Assembly: GCF_003951285.1 (NCBI RefSeq)
Contig: NZ_RXFQ01000009.1
Location: 1-64,000, forward strand
Direction of reading: 5' to 3'
Origin: Variovorax beijingensis
GTDB taxonomy: Bacteria; Pseudomonadota; Gammaproteobacteria; Burkholderiales; Burkholderiaceae_C
Length of the DNA stretch: 64,000 nucleotides
Part shown: one piece after another, positions 19,329 to 30,377 of the stretch
How the letters are laid out: every line of letters starts with the position of its first letter
How positions within the stretch are numbered: position 1 is the first letter of the stretch
Program-made: the position numbers and the translations under genes
Notes under the pieces: model-generated
The model's input: the letters and a program-made list of their open reading frames with translations, nothing else
Database searches by the model: none
What the model was told of the DNA's origin: nothing

Positions 19329-19688
19329 TCAGGGGCAGACGGCCTCCACGTTGTTGCCGTCCGGGTCGATCAGGAAGGCCGCGTAGTAGGTCGGGCTGTA
19401 GTCGGTGCGCGGGCCGGCACCGCCGTTGTCGGTGCCGCCCGCCTTCAGGCCCGCCTTGTGGAAGGCCGCGACAGCCTTGTGATCGGGCGCGCGGAAGGCG
19501 ATGTGCGTTCCCGGCCCCTTCGCGCCCTGGGTCGCATAGAGCCAGAGAGCGGGCTCGCCAGCGGGGCCGATGCCGGCATAGGTGTTGTCATGGGAGCCCA
19601 GCACATGGCCGAGCGGCGCAAGCGCTGCCTCGTAGAAGCGCCGACTCGCGGCAAGGTCTCTGACTTTCAGTCCGATGTGGTCGTACAT
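19329..19688 (-). CDS. VOC-family (glyoxalase/dioxygenase fold) protein
   Basis: 119 residues, beginning [12 protein letters not shown] and ending [12 protein letters not shown], the two hallmark ends of a glyoxalase/bleomycin-resistance fold. Metal ligands could be His4, His near 72 (GTHIAFRA) and Glu near the end. The substrate is unknown. The first 22 bp overlap the 3' end of the AraC gene, which suggests co-expression. Neighbours (regulator, SRPBCC, molybdoenzyme) suggest degradation of an aromatic or heterocyclic compound. Confidence 0.85.
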   Translation of the reverse strand: MYDHIGLKVRDLAASRRFYEAALAPLGHVLGSHDNTYAGIGPAGEPALWLYATQGAKGPGTHIAFRAPDHKAVAAFHKAGLKAGGTDNGGAGPRTDYSPTYYAAFLIDPDGNNVEAVCP

Positions 19689-20578
19689 GGCGATGACTTT
19701 CTGCTCGATGGGTGAATCAGGCGGTCATCATTGAACAGTGCGGCCAAGCGGTCTTGGAAAATCTTGCGGTCGCCTTTGGCGGCCTGGCGAAAGCCGCGCG
19801 GCGACACGCCGGCCGCGCGGTGGAAGGTGCGAACGAAGTTGCTCAGGTCGGCAAAGCCGACGTCGAAGGCCACGTCCGTCACGGCCCGGTCGTCGTCCGC
19901 CAGCAGCCGCGCCGCGTGGCGCAGGCGCGAGCGGACCAGGTACTGGTGCGGCGTGACGCCAAGCACCTGCGAGAACAGGCGCAGGAAATGGAAGGCGCTC
20001 AGGCCCGCTTCGGACGCCGCAGTTTCGAGGCCGATGTCGTCGTGCGAGTTCGCGTCGATCCACATCGCCGCATCCACCGCACGGCGCCTGTCGCGCGCTG
20101 CAACGGATTGCGGCATGGGTTTGCTGCGCCCTTCCACCACCTCGACGAAACGGCTCGCGAACCACATGCCCAGCTCGTCGAGGCCCGCATCGCTCTGCCC
20201 CTCGACCGCGGCCTGCACAAGTTCGCCGAGCACCATCAGCTCGGGCAGCGGCGGAAGCCCTGCCGTGCGCCAGGTCCGCTGGTCGCCGCCGATCAGGTCG
20301 ACGAAGCCCGGCGACAGATGAAACGCCAGGCATTCGTCGCCGCAGACATGGTGGTCGTGGGTGCAGACGTATTCATCGCCTGGACAGCCCACCAGCACCG
20401 AGCCGGCCACCAGCTCATAAGCATTGCCGCGCGTGCGGTAGCCGAAGCTGCCCTTGCGCACGTACGAGACCGAATAGTCGGCGTGCATCTCGGTGAACGG
20501 CCGCGCGCCGGGCTGGGCGTCGCAGCGGTAGCTCGACACGCGGATCGCATCTGTCTGCAGTTCGGTGGTGACGAGCAT
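19667..20578 (-). CDS. AraC-family transcriptional regulator
   Basis: 303 residues. The N-terminal cupin-like half has [20 protein letters not shown] and a Cys/His-rich stretch ([20 protein letters not shown], about residues 68-87) that might bind metal or sense a ligand. The C-terminal double helix-turn-helix (about 165-270) includes [18 protein letters not shown] and [18 protein letters not shown]. It lies between the molybdoenzyme gene and the VOC gene on the same strand and probably regulates this group. Confidence 0.88.
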   Translation of the reverse strand: MLVTTELQTDAIRVSSYRCDAQPGARPFTEMHADYSVSYVRKGSFGYRTRGNAYELVAGSVLVGCPGDEYVCTHDHHVCGDECLAFHLSPGFVDLIGGDQRTWRTAGLPPLPELMVLGELVQAAVEGQSDAGLDELGMWFASRFVEVVEGRSKPMPQSVAARDRRRAVDAAMWIDANSHDDIGLETAASEAGLSAFHFLRLFSQVLGVTPHQYLVRSRLRHAARLLADDDRAVTDVAFDVGFADLSNFVRTFHRAAGVSPRGFRQAAKGDRKIFQDRLAALFNDDRLIHPSSRKSSPCTTTSD

Positions 20579-20615
20579 GGTGTGTGCGCCCTTCGGTCAC
20601 CCGGCCTGGAGATGC

Positions 20616-22946
20616 TCAGTCGACGGTGTGCATCGCCTGCCACACGCGCGCCGGGCTCAGCGGCATGTGCAGGCGCGGAGCGCTCGCCGCAAGGCCGTTG
20701 CGCGCGAAGGCATCGGCCACCGCGTTCACGATGGCGGGGGTGGCGCCGATGGTGCCCAGCTCGCCCACGCCCTTCACGCCCAGCGGGTTGTTGGCGCACG
20801 GCGTCGACTCGTCCATTTCCATGTGGAACATGGCCTGGACGATGTCCGCGCGCGGCGCCGCGTAGTCCATGAGGCTGCCGGTGAGCGGCTGGCCGGTTTC
20901 GTTGTCGTACACCACCTGCTCGTACAGCGCCTGGCCGATGCCCTGCACCGCGCCGCCTTCGAGCTGGCCGCGAACGATCATCGGGTTGATCACGCGGCCC
21001 ACGTCGTTGACCGAGCTGTAGGCCACGACGCTGATCTCGCCCGTCGGTGGATCGATTTCGATCTCGCAGACGTGGCAGCCGTTGGGCCAGGTCGGCCCGG
21101 CCACGGTGCTGGTGGAGTCGACGAAGATCTCGCGCTCGGGCTGCTTGCCGGCCAGGGCGAACAGATCGAGTTCGAGATCGGTGCCGGCCACCGTGAAGAC
21201 GCCGCGGGTGTAGGTGATGTCGTCGATGGCGGCCTCGAACTCCTGGGCCGCGAGCGCGCGCGCCTTGTCGATGGTGCGTTCGGCGCCGATGCGAACCGCC
21301 GAGCCGCCGGTGAAGAGGGAGCGCGATCCGGCGCTGCCGAAGCCGTCGCCGCGGTCGGTGTCGCCGAGCACGACACGCACCTTCTCGATCGGCACGCCGA
21401 AGGCATCGACCGCCAGCTGCGCAAGCGACGTGGCAATGCCCTGCCCCATGGCATTGACGGCGGAGAACACCTCGATCACGCCATCGGCCTGCACCGAGAC
21501 CGTGACGCGCTCCTCGAACACATTGCCGCCGGTCCATTCGAGAAAGGTGGCAATGCCCAGGCCGCGGTGCTTGCCGCTGTTCGCCGACTCAGCGGCCCGG
21601 GCCTCGAAGCCCTGCCAGTCGGCCAGCGTCAGCGCCTGGTCCATCACCGACTCGAACTTGCCGGTGTCGTAGGTCTGCGCCATCGGGTTCTTGTAGGGCA
21701 TCTGCTCGGGGCGGATGAAATTGCGGCGGCGCAGCGCGATGCGGTCGATGCCGGTCTGGCGGGCGGCCTCGTCCATCAGGCGCTCGATGGTGAAGATCGC
21801 CTCGGGACGGCCCGCACCGCGGTAGGCGCCGGTGGGCGCGGTGTTGGTGAGCACCGCCTTGAAATGGAAGTCGATGGTCTGGATGTCGTAGACGCTGGTC
21901 TGCACCCAGGGGCCGATCAGGAGCTGGATCGCGACGCCGGTGCCGGTGGCGTAGGCGCCGACGTTGGCCAGCGTCCTGATGCGCAGGGCGAGGATCTTTC
22001 CGTCTGCATCGAGCGCGAGTTCGGCCTTGGCCTCGATGTCGCGGCCGTGCGCGCTCGAAAGAAACTCCTCGCTGCGGTCGGCCACCCACTTCACGGGGCG
22101 CCCGACCTGCAGCGCCGCAAACGCAACGGCAATGTCTTCCGGATAGGCGCCGGTCTTCATGCCGAAGCCGCCGCCCACGTCCCCCACCACCACGCGCACC
22201 TTTTCCTTGGCAAGGCCGATGGCCGCGCAGATCGAATCGCGCACGCCCGAAGGCATCTGGGTGCTCATGCGGATGGTGAGGCGGCCGGATTCGGCGTCGG
22301 GCGCCGCAAGCACCGAGCGCGGCTCGATGGTCAGCGCCACCACGCGCTGGTTGACCACGTCGAGCGCCACCACGTGCTTTGCCTTGGCAAAGGCGGCCGT
22401 TGCGGCGTCGCTGCTGCCATGGCGCATTTCCGCGGCGACGTTGCCGTTGGCTTCCTCGCACAGCAGCGGCGCGCCGTCGGCGGTGGCGCTTGCGAGGTCG
22501 ACCACCATGGGAAGCGCTTCATAGTCGACCATCACCGCCTCGGCGGCATCGCGTGCCTGCTGGACGGTTTCAGCCACCACCGCGGCCACGGCCTCGCCCA
22601 CGAAGCGGGCTCTGCCATGCGCCATGGCCAGGCGCGGGGGGCTGGCGCAGTCGCTGCCGTCGGCCCGCTTGAAGCCTACGGCGCCCGGCATCGGCTTGAC
22701 GCCGGCTTCGGCCAGCTCGGCGCCGGTGATCACTCGCAGCACGCCGGGCATGGCGGCGGCGGCGGCCGTGTCGATCGACACGATGCGCGCGTGCGGATAG
22801 GGGGACCGAAGGAAGACGAGATGCGTCTGGCCGGGAAGCGCGACGTCGTCGGTATAGCGGCCTGCGCCGGACAGCAGGCTCTCGTCCTCGAGGCGGCGCA
22901 CTGCCTGGCCGCTGCCGAAACGCGTGGGGGTGGAATCAGTGGTCAA
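20616..22946 (-). CDS. Xanthine dehydrogenase/CO dehydrogenase-family molybdenum hydroxylase, large subunit
   Basis: A 776-residue molybdopterin-binding subunit. The active-site loop reads [11 protein letters not shown] (Y375), the form II pattern, and not the AYRCSFR of true CO dehydrogenase, so a hydroxylase of a heterocycle or aldehyde is more likely. The C-terminal catalytic Glu lies in [10 protein letters not shown]. The start is taken as TTG (followed by [10 protein letters not shown]), with AGAGGA 5 bp upstream; no ATG or GTG is as well placed. The family normally works with a 2Fe-2S and an FAD subunit; neither gene is adjacent. Cofactor genes moaA, mobA and moeA are in this window. 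Confidence 0.88.
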   Translation of the reverse strand: MTTDSTPTRFGSGQAVRRLEDESLLSGAGRYTDDVALPGQTHLVFLRSPYPHARIVSIDTAAAAAMPGVLRVITGAELAEAGVKPMPGAVGFKRADGSDCASPPRLAMAHGRARFVGEAVAAVVAETVQQARDAAEAVMVDYEALPMVVDLASATADGAPLLCEEANGNVAAEMRHGSSDAATAAFAKAKHVVALDVVNQRVVALTIEPRSVLAAPDAESGRLTIRMSTQMPSGVRDSICAAIGLAKEKVRVVVGDVGGGFGMKTGAYPEDIAVAFAALQVGRPVKWVADRSEEFLSSAHGRDIEAKAELALDADGKILALRIRTLANVGAYATGTGVAIQLLIGPWVQTSVYDIQTIDFHFKAVLTNTAPTGAYRGAGRPEAIFTIERLMDEAARQTGIDRIALRRRNFIRPEQMPYKNPMAQTYDTGKFESVMDQALTLADWQGFEARAAESANSGKHRGLGIATFLEWTGGNVFEERVTVSVQADGVIEVFSAVNAMGQGIATSLAQLAVDAFGVPIEKVRVVLGDTDRGDGFGSAGSRSLFTGGSAVRIGAERTIDKARALAAQEFEAAIDDITYTRGVFTVAGTDLELDLFALAGKQPEREIFVDSTSTVAGPTWPNGCHVCEIEIDPPTGEISVVAYSSVNDVGRVINPMIVRGQLEGGAVQGIGQALYEQVVYDNETGQPLTGSLMDYAAPRADIVQAMFHMEMDESTPCANNPLGVKGVGELGTIGATPAIVNAVADAFARNGLAASAPRLHMPLSPARVWQAMHTVD

Positions 22947-23165
22947 CGTGGTCCTCTTGGGCAGGCCTCGGCCAGGCAACGCTGGCCTGGCAGGTCCGCA
23001 TGGAGTGCAAATGGGAAGCAGCACTATATGGGCATCGGATAGTCTTGTGCGCCTCGTGGGCGGCGCCTGTGGCGCGCGGGCCGCAATCGTTTGCCTTCCC
23101 GCTGCGGGACGGGCATTTTTCCGGCCCCGGCCGAAGCGCGGGCGAAGCCGTGTATACCTACGGCC

Positions 23166-23921
23166 ATGCAACAACTGCCCTGGCTCGAACCCGGCGACGC
23201 ACTGCCCGACCCCGCCTCCGCCTGGGGCGAGCACGATCCCGTACCCGGCCTGCTCGCCGCCGGCGGCGCGCTCGACGTCGATACCCTGGTGCACGCTTAC
23301 AGCCATTGCGTGTTCCCCTGGTTCAGCGAAGACCAGCCGATCCTCTGGTGGAGCCCCGACCCGCGCATGGTGCTGCAGGTGGCCGAATTCAAGCTCCACA
23401 GGTCACTGCGCAAGACGCTGGCCCGCTTCACGCAGACCGCCGGCTGCGAGGTGCGCATCGACCACGATTTCGCCTCCGTCATCACGGCCTGCTCGCAATC
23501 GCCGCGCACCGGCCAATCGGGCACGTGGATCGTGCCGGACATGGTGGAAGCCTACATGGCGCTGCATCGGGCCGGCCACGCGCACAGCGTGGAAACCTGG
23601 ATCGACGGCAAGCTCGCGGGCGGCCTCTACTGCGTGGGGCTGGGGCGCGCGGTGTTCGGCGAGTCGATGTTCACCCGCCGTCCGGACGCCTCCAAGATCG
23701 CACTGGCCGCACTGGTGTGCCTGTGCCGCCGCTTCCAGGTGAAGATGATCGACTGCCAGCAAAACACCTCCCACCTGGCCAGCCTGGGAGCCCGCGAAAT
23801 GTCGCGCAGCCGCTTCGTGGCGCACGTCGCCAGGGCCCGGGAACAACAGGGGCCACGATGGCATTTCGAGCCCGTATACTGGGCAGAACTCCTTTCCGCG
23901 CGACCTTCCGGACCGACGTGA
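23166..23921 (+). CDS. aat: Leucyl/phenylalanyl-tRNA--protein transferase
   Basis: Attaches Leu or Phe from aminoacyl-tRNA to proteins with N-terminal Lys or Arg, marking them for ClpS/ClpAP. 251 residues with the family marks [18 protein letters not shown] (about 47-64), [27 protein letters not shown] (about 141-167), and [19 protein letters not shown]. The start [10 protein letters not shown] is the usual family N-terminus. The last bases overlap the bpt start (GTGA). The pair forms the full bacterial N-degron tagging set. Confidence 0.95.
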   Translation: MQQLPWLEPGDALPDPASAWGEHDPVPGLLAAGGALDVDTLVHAYSHCVFPWFSEDQPILWWSPDPRMVLQVAEFKLHRSLRKTLARFTQTAGCEVRIDHDFASVITACSQSPRTGQSGTWIVPDMVEAYMALHRAGHAHSVETWIDGKLAGGLYCVGLGRAVFGESMFTRRPDASKIALAALVCLCRRFQVKMIDCQQNTSHLASLGAREMSRSRFVAHVARAREQQGPRWHFEPVYWAELLSARPSGPT

Positions 23922-24667
23922 CGCACCTCAAGGATCTTCCGCTTCACACGCTGCAGTTCTACGCGACGGCGCCCTACCCCTGCAGCTACCTGCCGGACCG
24001 CCAGGCCCGCTCGCAGGTGGCCACGCCCAGCCATCTGATCCACAACGACGCCTACTCCGACCTGGTGCTCAGCGGCTTCCGGCGCAGCGGCATGTTCACC
24101 TACCGGCCCTATTGCGACGGTTGCCGTGCCTGCATACCGCTGCGCGTGCTGGTCAACAGCTTCCAGCCCAGCCGCAGCCAGCGCCGCGCCGTGAAGCAGC
24201 ACAAGAACCTGCTGGCGCGCGTGCTCAAGCTGTGCTTCGTGCCCGAGCACTACAAGCTCTACCTGCGCTACCAGACCGGCCGCCACGCCGGCGGCGGCAT
24301 GGACCACGACAGCATCGACCAGTACACCCAGTTCCTGCTGCAGAGCCGCGTCAATTCCAGGCTCGTCGAATTCCGCGAGACGCTGCCGGACGGCACGGCG
24401 GGCGCGCTCAAGATGGTGTCGATACTCGATGTGCTGAACGACGGCATTTCTGCGGTCTATACCTTCTACGAACCCGACAGCAGCGCTGGCTATGGCACCT
24501 ACAGCGTGATGTGGCAGATCGAGCAGGCCCGCAAACTCGGCCTGCCGCACGTCTACCTCGGCTACTGGATCGAAGGCAGCGCCAAGATGAACTACAAGGC
24601 GCGCTTTGCGCCGCACGAACTGCTCATCGACGGACGCTGGCAAGCACCATCCGATTTCACAAGGTAA
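23918..24667 (+). CDS. bpt: Aspartate/glutamate leucyltransferase (ATE/Bpt family)
   Basis: Transfers Leu to N-terminal Asp or Glu, feeding them into the same degradation route as Aat. 249 residues; the N-terminal Cys-rich segment [16 protein letters not shown] (about residues 60-75) is characteristic, as are HNLL-type basic helix residues and [22 protein letters not shown] near the end. The GTG start overlaps the aat stop (GTGA); an ATG 57 bp upstream, inside aat, is the alternative. Often annotated as arginyltransferase; the bacterial branch linked to aat is the leucyl-transferring one. Confidence 0.93.
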   Translation: MTHLKDLPLHTLQFYATAPYPCSYLPDRQARSQVATPSHLIHNDAYSDLVLSGFRRSGMFTYRPYCDGCRACIPLRVLVNSFQPSRSQRRAVKQHKNLLARVLKLCFVPEHYKLYLRYQTGRHAGGGMDHDSIDQYTQFLLQSRVNSRLVEFRETLPDGTAGALKMVSILDVLNDGISAVYTFYEPDSSAGYGTYSVMWQIEQARKLGLPHVYLGYWIEGSAKMNYKARFAPHELLIDGRWQAPSDFTR

Positions 24668-24697
24668 AATGGCGCCCGGTCCACACCGCATCGCGCC

Positions 24698-25543
24698 ATG
24701 AGAAAAAACCAATCCGACGTTCCTGCCGTTCCAGTCATCCAGGTGATCGAGCGCATGTTCGCGCTGATCGACGTGCTCGCCTCTCGCGAGGAGGCCATTT
24801 CGCTGAAGGAAATCAGCGAAAAGACGGGCCTGCACCCCTCCACCACCCACCGCATCCTCAACGACTTGGCAGTCGGCCGCTTTGTCGACCGGCCCGAAGC
24901 TGGCAGTTACCGGCTCGGCATGCGCTTGCTGGAACTCGGCAACCTGGTCAAGGGCCGGCTCAATGTGCGCGACGCCGCCCTGGGGCCGATGCGCGAGCTG
25001 CACAAGCTCACCCAGCAGCCCGTCAACCTCAGCATGCGCCAGGGCGACGAGATCGTCTACATCGAGCGTTCCTATAGCGAGCGTTCGGGCATGCAGGTGG
25101 TGCGCGCGATCGGCGGGCGGGCTGCCCTGCACCTGACTTCCACCGGCAAGCTGTTCCTGGCGGCCGACGATCCGCAGCGCGTGCGCAGCTACGCCACGCG
25201 AACCGGCCTGGCCGGCCATACGCGCAACAGCATCACGCAACTGCCCGCGCTCGAGCGCGAGTTGTCGAAGGCGCGCCAGTACGGCATTGCACGCGACAAC
25301 GAGGAACTCGAACTGGGCGTGCGCTGCATGGCCGCCGGCATCTACGACGACCAGGGCAAGCTGGTGGCGGGATTGTCGATTTCCGCACCCGCAGACCGGC
25401 TGGACGAAGGATGGCTGCCCAAGCTGCAGGCCACGGCCAACGAAATCTCGGGGGCGCTTGGCTACAAGGATGCCACAGCCGCAGCGGCCGCGGGCCCTGC
25501 AGCGATCGGCACCAGCGGCGTTTCGGGCCCCACCGCAGGCTGA
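24698..25543 (+). CDS. IclR-family transcriptional regulator
   Basis: 281 residues: a winged helix (about 12-75, with SLKEISEKTGLHPSTTHRILNDL) and an effector domain (about 90-255, with GRAALHLTSTGKLFLA and ARDNEELELGVRCMAAGIYDDQG). It ends in an Ala/Gly-rich tail of about 25 residues with no clear fold. It follows bpt by 30 bp on the same strand but has no obvious functional tie to N-degron tagging. The regulated genes cannot be deduced from the neighbours. Confidence 0.9.
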   Translation: MRKNQSDVPAVPVIQVIERMFALIDVLASREEAISLKEISEKTGLHPSTTHRILNDLAVGRFVDRPEAGSYRLGMRLLELGNLVKGRLNVRDAALGPMRELHKLTQQPVNLSMRQGDEIVYIERSYSERSGMQVVRAIGGRAALHLTSTGKLFLAADDPQRVRSYATRTGLAGHTRNSITQLPALERELSKARQYGIARDNEELELGVRCMAAGIYDDQGKLVAGLSISAPADRLDEGWLPKLQATANEISGALGYKDATAAAAAGPAAIGTSGVSGPTAG

Positions 25544-25601
25544 TCGGACGGCCCCGCCGCGGTTCTCGACATGCCGCCCTTTTTCAGGGCGGCGGGTTCG
25601 A

Positions 25602-26783
25602 TCAGCCGGCGACCTGGTAGGCCGCAGTGCTGCGCGATGCAGCCGGCGAGCCCGTCGAGGCGTGCGTGGCCTCGACCCAGCGGCGGACACGTTCCGCATC
25701 GGCAATTCGGCTGAACTTGCCGGCCGAATCCAGGAACACCATGATCAGCTTGCGCCCCGCCACCTTGGCCTGCATCACGAGGCATTGGCCGGCTTCGGAG
25801 ATGTAGCCCGTCTTCTGCACGCCGATTTCCCAATCCGGGCTCTTCACAAGACGGTTGGTTGTGTTGAACTGCAGCACGCGGTTGCCCACCTCGACCTGGT
25901 ATTCAGGCGAGGTCGACAGCGAGCGCACCGTGGCGTCGGAATAGGCGGCGTTGACGAGCAGCGCCAGGTCCTGCGCGCTCGACTGGTTGCGGCTCGACAG
26001 GCCGGTGGGCTCCACGTAGCGCGTGTCCTTCATGCCCAGCATCTTCGCCTTGGCGTTCATGATGCTCACGAAGGTTGCAAGGCCACCGGGATAGGTGCGG
26101 CCCAGCGCATGCGCCGCGCGGTTTTCGCTCGACATCAGGGCAAGGTGCAGGAGCTCGCCGCGCGACAGCGTGGTGCCGACCGTCAGGCGCGAACGGCTGC
26201 CCTTTTCGGTGTCGACATCATCCTGGGTGATGGTGATCAGCTCGTCATTCGGAAGATGCGCTTCGCTGATCAGCAGGCCAGTCATCAGCTTGGTGAGCGA
26301 TGCAATCGGGAGCACCGCATGATCGTTCTTGCTGAACAGCACTTCGTGCGTGTCCTGGTCGATCACGAGCGCGACGCTCGACTTCAGGTCGAGCAGGTCG
26401 TCGGTTCCGTGCAGGCCGGCCAGTTGCCCGAAGGACTGGCGCGCAGGGGTTTCGACGCGAACCACCGAACGGCGTTGCACGGCAACCACGGTCTTGCCGT
26501 TCTTCTTGCGAATGGAGGCCACCACGTTGCGGCCGCCACGAACGGCCTTCTCGCTTCGATCGGCCTTGCCGCCACGCGGCGCCTTGGCGGAACGTTTGAC
26601 TTCCACCGGCACCGGCCCTCCGGCCTTCTTGGCCACGGAGGTCTTGGCTGCAGTTGTTTTTTCCTTCTTGGCGGCCTGTGCACCGGACAGCAAAAACGCC
26701 GTGGCGCAGAGCGCGACGGCGACGAATTTGACTGCGGGCAAGAACCGCTGGCTGGAAACTCGGCGGGAGCGGGTTTCAGGCAT
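25602..26783 (-). CDS. pbpG: D-alanyl-D-alanine endopeptidase (PBP7-like)
   Basis: A periplasmic low-molecular-weight penicillin-binding protein that cuts peptidoglycan cross-links. A signal peptide ends near AQA (about residue 37). A Lys/Ala-rich linker of about 70 residues follows, then the peptidase domain with Ser162 and Lys165 (SLTK), SEN and KTG motifs. The linker is longer than in E. coli PBP7 and may span the wall. It is convergent with the IclR gene; an 8-bp GC hairpin lies in the 58-bp gap but lacks a T-tail. Confidence 0.92.
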   Translation of the reverse strand: MPETRSRRVSSQRFLPAVKFVAVALCATAFLLSGAQAAKKEKTTAAKTSVAKKAGGPVPVEVKRSAKAPRGGKADRSEKAVRGGRNVVASIRKKNGKTVVAVQRRSVVRVETPARQSFGQLAGLHGTDDLLDLKSSVALVIDQDTHEVLFSKNDHAVLPIASLTKLMTGLLISEAHLPNDELITITQDDVDTEKGSRSRLTVGTTLSRGELLHLALMSSENRAAHALGRTYPGGLATFVSIMNAKAKMLGMKDTRYVEPTGLSSRNQSSAQDLALLVNAAYSDATVRSLSTSPEYQVEVGNRVLQFNTTNRLVKSPDWEIGVQKTGYISEAGQCLVMQAKVAGRKLIMVFLDSAGKFSRIADAERVRRWVEATHASTGSPAASRSTAAYQVAG

Positions 26784-26898
26784 TAATAAATCTCCAGCGG
26801 CGAAAATGAGAACCGCAGTGTATCCAAATCAAAAAAGGCACGCAATATCAGTTACTTGCGTCCTGTTCTTCAATCGAATAACAAGAATCGCCTGCCAC

Positions 26899-28437
26899 TT
26901 AACCTTGTGCCGCCACTTTCTCAGCTTGGCTCTGTAACTTGTTGAGCGCACTCAAATAAGCCTTTGCCGACGCAACCACGATGTCTGGATCTGCCCCGAC
27001 ACCATTGACCACCCGCCCCGCATTTTGTAACCGAACTGTAACTTCTCCTTGGCTTTCTGTCGAGCCACTTATCGCGTTGACAGAGTAAAGCACCATCTCC
27101 GCACCGCTCCTGACGTGCGCTTCGATGGCCTTGAGGGAAGCATCAACCGGGCCATTGCCATCGGATTCACCGGTGACTTCCTTGCCCTGGACGGTGAAAA
27201 CGACCTTGGCCTGGGGACGTTCGCCGGTTTCACTGTGCTGCGAGAGTGAGACAAAAGCAAACTGCTCGTCAACGTTCGAATGTTCTTCAGCGCTGACGAG
27301 CGCGAGGATGTCCTCGTCGAAAATTTCGGACTTGCGGTCAGCCAGTTCCTTGAAGTGCATGAAAGCCGTGTTGATGTCGGCCTCGCTGCCCATGGTCACG
27401 CCCAGTTCCTGCAGCCGCTGCTTGAATGCATTGCGGCCGCTGAGCTTGCCCAGCACGATCTTGTTGGCGGCCCAGCCCACGTCCTCGGCCCGCATGATCT
27501 CGTAGGTGTCGCGGGCCTTGAGCACGCCGTCCTGGTGAATGCCCGAGGCATGCGCGAAGGCGTTGGCACCCACCACCGCCTTGTTGGGCTGCACCACGAA
27601 GCCGGTGGTCTGGCTCACCATGCGGCTCGCGGCCACGATGTGCCGTGTGTCGATGTTGAGGTCGAGGCCGAAGTAGTCCCTGCGCGTCTTGACCGCCATC
27701 ACCACTTCCTCGAGCGAGCAGTTGCCCGCACGCTCGCCCAGGCCGTTGATCGTGCACTCCACCTGGCGCGCGCCGCCGATCTTCACGCCAGCCAGCGAGT
27801 TGGCCACCGCCATGCCGAGGTCGTTGTGGCAATGCACCGACCAGATCGCCTTGTCGCTGTTGGGCACGCGCTCGCGCAGCATCTTGATGAAGTTGCCGTA
27901 GAGCTCGGGAATGGCGTAGCCGACGGTGTCGGGCACGTTGATGGTGGTGGCGCCCTCGTTGATGACCGTTTCCAGCACGCGGCAGAGAAAGTCCGGGTCG
28001 CTGCGGTAGCCATCCTCGGGGCTGAACTCCACGTCGGACACGAGGTTGCGCGCAAAGCGCACGGCGAGCTTCGCCTGCTCGTGCACTTCGTCGGGCGACA
28101 TGCGCAGCTTCTTTTCCATGTGAAGCGGCGAGGTCGCGATGAAGGTGTGGATACGCCCGCGCGCCGCGCCCTTGAGCGCCTCGGCCGCACGCGAGATGTC
28201 GCGGTCGTTGGCGCGCGACAGGCCGCACACCGTCGACTCCTTGATGATGTCGGCAATGGCCTTGACGGCTTCGAAGTCGCCGTTCGAACTGGCTGGAAAG
28301 CCCGCTTCGATGACATCGACCTTGAGCCGCTCGAGCTGCTTGGCGATGCGCATCTTCTCGTCGCGCGTCATCGAGGCGCCGGGCGACTGCTCGCCGTCGC
28401 GCAAGGTGGTGTCGAAAATAATGAGTTGGTCGGTCAT
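26899..28437 (-). CDS. leuA: 2-isopropylmalate synthase, long bacterial type (LeuA type 1)
   Basis: Condenses 2-ketoisovalerate and acetyl-CoA, the committed step of leucine synthesis. 512 residues. The DRE-TIM barrel begins [16 protein letters not shown] (about 8-23), has [16 protein letters not shown] with the metal-binding His pair, and [19 protein letters not shown]-terminal LeuA dimer or regulatory domain runs from about 390. AAGGAG precedes the start at good spacing. It lies 52 bp downstream of a second, different 2-isopropylmalate synthase on the same strand. Confidence 0.95.
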   Translation of the reverse strand: MTDQLIIFDTTLRDGEQSPGASMTRDEKMRIAKQLERLKVDVIEAGFPASSNGDFEAVKAIADIIKESTVCGLSRANDRDISRAAEALKGAARGRIHTFIATSPLHMEKKLRMSPDEVHEQAKLAVRFARNLVSDVEFSPEDGYRSDPDFLCRVLETVINEGATTINVPDTVGYAIPELYGNFIKMLRERVPNSDKAIWSVHCHNDLGMAVANSLAGVKIGGARQVECTINGLGERAGNCSLEEVVMAVKTRRDYFGLDLNIDTRHIVAASRMVSQTTGFVVQPNKAVVGANAFAHASGIHQDGVLKARDTYEIMRAEDVGWAANKIVLGKLSGRNAFKQRLQELGVTMGSEADINTAFMHFKELADRKSEIFDEDILALVSAEEHSNVDEQFAFVSLSQHSETGERPQAKVVFTVQGKEVTGESDGNGPVDASLKAIEAHVRSGAEMVLYSVNAISGSTESQGEVTVRLQNAGRVVNGVGADPDIVVASAKAYLSALNKLQSQAEKVAAQG

Positions 28438-28489
28438 CGTGGATCTCCTTGGGTTCGTTGGCACCTTGCGCGTACGGCGGGGGACGGCG

Positions 28490-30193
28490 TCAGGCGAGCT
28501 CAGCCACCGATTGTGCGCTGTGCGCGCCGCGGGTCCGCGCGCGCTGCACACCCGAGACAATGGCCTTCAGCGAAGCTGAGATCACGTTCGCGTCGATGCC
28601 CACGCCGAACAGCGTCTGGGCCTCGTCCACGCGCAGTTCGAGGTACGCCACCGACTTGGCATCGGCGCCCGCGCCGATGGCGTGCTGGTGGTAGTCCATC
28701 ACGCGCACGGTATGGCCGGTGGCCTTGCTCAGTGCTTGTGTGAAGGCGTCGATCGGCCCGTTGCCGCGGCCTTCGATGGCGCGGATCTCGCCGTCCCAGG
28801 GCAGGTCGCCGCGCAGCACCACCGAGGCGCTGGCGCCCTCGCCTTCTTCCTCGATCACGCGGTGCTGCAAAGAATGCGCGGCCTCGAGGCCGTATTCGCG
28901 CACGAACAGCTCCCAGAGGTCAGCGGCGGTGAGTTCCTTGCCGGCGACATCCATCACGCGCTGCACGGCCTGCATGAATTCCATCTGCAGGCGGCGCGGC
29001 ATCTCGAGGCCGTATTCGCTCTCGAGCAGGTAGGCCATGCCGCCCTTGCCCGACTGGCTGTTGACGCGGATCACGGCCTCGTAGCTACGGCCCACGTCCT
29101 TCGGGTCGATCGGCAGGTAGGGCATGTCCCAGATATCGCCATCCTTGCGTGCCGCGAAGGCCTTCTTGATCGCATCCTGGTGCGAGCCCGAGAACGAGGT
29201 GTAGACGAGATCGCCCACATACGGGTGGCGCGGATGCACCGGAATCTGATTGCAGTGCTCGACCGTCGCGCGGATCTCGTCGATGTTCGAGAAATCGAGT
29301 TCGGGCGAAACGCCCTGGGTGTAGAGGTTGAGCGCGACGTTCACGAGGTCGAGATTGCCGGTGCGCTCGCCGTTGCCGAACAGGCAGCCCTCGATGCGCT
29401 CGGCGCCCGCCATGAGCGCCAGTTCGCCGGCCGCCGTGCCGGTGCCACGGTCGTTGTGCGGGTGCACGCACAGCACGATCGAATCGCGGCGCGCGAGGTT
29501 GCGGTGCATCCACTCGATCATGTCGGCAAAGATGTTCGGCGTGGAATGCTCGACCGTGGTGGGCAGGTTGACGATGCACTTGCGCTGTGGCGTCGGCGCC
29601 CAGACTTCCGTCACCGCGTCGACCACGCGCTTGGAGAACACGACGTCGGTGCCGGAGAACATTTCGGGCGAATACTGGAAGGTCCACTTCGTGCCCGGCT
29701 GCGTGGCTGCGAATTCGTTGAACATGCGTGCATGGCTGCTCGCAAGCTCGACGATCTGGTCTTCGTCCATGCCGAGCACCACGCGACGCATCACTGGGGC
29801 TACCGCGTTGTAGAGGTGGACGATGGCGCGCGGCGCGCCCTGCAGCGATTCGAAGGTGCGGGCAATGAGGTGGTCGCGCGCCTGCGTCAGCACCTGGATC
29901 GTCACGTCGTCGGGAATGCGGTCTTCCTCGATCAGCTTGCGCACGAAGTCGAATTCGATCTGCGAGGCGGAAGGAAAGCCGACTTCGATTTCCTTGAAGC
30001 CGATGGCCACGAGCGTCTCGAACATGCGCATCTTGCGCGCAATGTCCATCGGCTCGACCAGCGCCTGGTTGCCATCGCGCAGGTCGGTCGACAGCCAGAT
30101 CGGGGCCTTGGTCAGCACGGCATCGGGCCAGGTGCGGTCCTTGAGGCCGATCGGGGCGAATGCACGGTATTTGGCTTGAGGTTGCTTCAGCAT
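28490..30193 (-). CDS. leuA: 2-isopropylmalate synthase, type 2 (actinobacterial/yeast-like LeuA)
   Basis: 567 residues, of the class found in Corynebacterium and yeast. The N-terminus [23 protein letters not shown] and [19 protein letters not shown] mark this type; [18 protein letters not shown] carries the metal-binding histidines. The C-terminal allosteric domain (about 430-567) contains [15 protein letters not shown] leader with a Leu-codon peptide and a terminator precedes it, so leucine-tRNA supply should set its transcription. The other leuA follows after 52 bp and may be read from the same transcript. Confidence 0.95.
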   Translation of the reverse strand: MLKQPQAKYRAFAPIGLKDRTWPDAVLTKAPIWLSTDLRDGNQALVEPMDIARKMRMFETLVAIGFKEIEVGFPSASQIEFDFVRKLIEEDRIPDDVTIQVLTQARDHLIARTFESLQGAPRAIVHLYNAVAPVMRRVVLGMDEDQIVELASSHARMFNEFAATQPGTKWTFQYSPEMFSGTDVVFSKRVVDAVTEVWAPTPQRKCIVNLPTTVEHSTPNIFADMIEWMHRNLARRDSIVLCVHPHNDRGTGTAAGELALMAGAERIEGCLFGNGERTGNLDLVNVALNLYTQGVSPELDFSNIDEIRATVEHCNQIPVHPRHPYVGDLVYTSFSGSHQDAIKKAFAARKDGDIWDMPYLPIDPKDVGRSYEAVIRVNSQSGKGGMAYLLESEYGLEMPRRLQMEFMQAVQRVMDVAGKELTAADLWELFVREYGLEAAHSLQHRVIEEEGEGASASVVLRGDLPWDGEIRAIEGRGNGPIDAFTQALSKATGHTVRVMDYHQHAIGAGADAKSVAYLELRVDEAQTLFGVGIDANVISASLKAIVSGVQRARTRGAHSAQSVAELA

Positions 30194-30231
30194 GTCGATT
30201 TCTCTGTGATGGTTGGAATCAACCAGCAACC

Positions 30232-30270
30232 CCAAAGACAAACGGCCCGTTGCTGGTGCGAACGGGCCGT
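30232..30270 (-). terminator. Attenuator terminator of the leu leader
   Basis: On the minus strand ACGGCCCGTT pairs with AACGGGCCGT around a 9-nt loop, followed by TTGTCTTT. It lies between the leader peptide stop and the leuA start, where an attenuator is expected. Confidence 0.85.
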
Positions 30271-30291
30271 GGTGAGGGATTTGCGCGTGCG

Positions 30292-30348
30292 CTACCGTCT
30301 CCGCCCGTGAGGGAGGGCTAGTAGGGCCAGCAGCGAAATCTTGGTCAT
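30292..30348 (-). CDS. leuL: Leucine operon leader peptide, 18 aa
   Basis: Encodes [18 protein letters not shown]. Five of seven consecutive residues are Leu (LLALLAL), with codons CTG CTG GCC CTA CTA GCC CTC; CTA is otherwise rare in this genome, which would make stalling sensitive to charged tRNA-Leu. The stop is followed 22 nt later by the attenuator hairpin. Upstream, TACATT and a TTGCAT about 19 bp before it could be the promoter. No family search was possible; the call rests on composition and position. Confidence 0.85.
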   Translation of the reverse strand: MTKISLLALLALPHGRRR

Positions 30349-30377
30349 GAGGGTTGCGAATGTAGCACAAGCCGGCT

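Noticed and set aside
20565..23042. 825-codon plus-strand frame
   Set aside because: Antisense shadow of the molybdenum hydroxylase gene, whose own product carries clear motifs.
25573..25593. GCCGCCCT/AGGGCGGC hairpin between the IclR gene and pbpG
   Set aside because: A strong stem, but neither strand has a T-tail after it, so I did not call a terminator.
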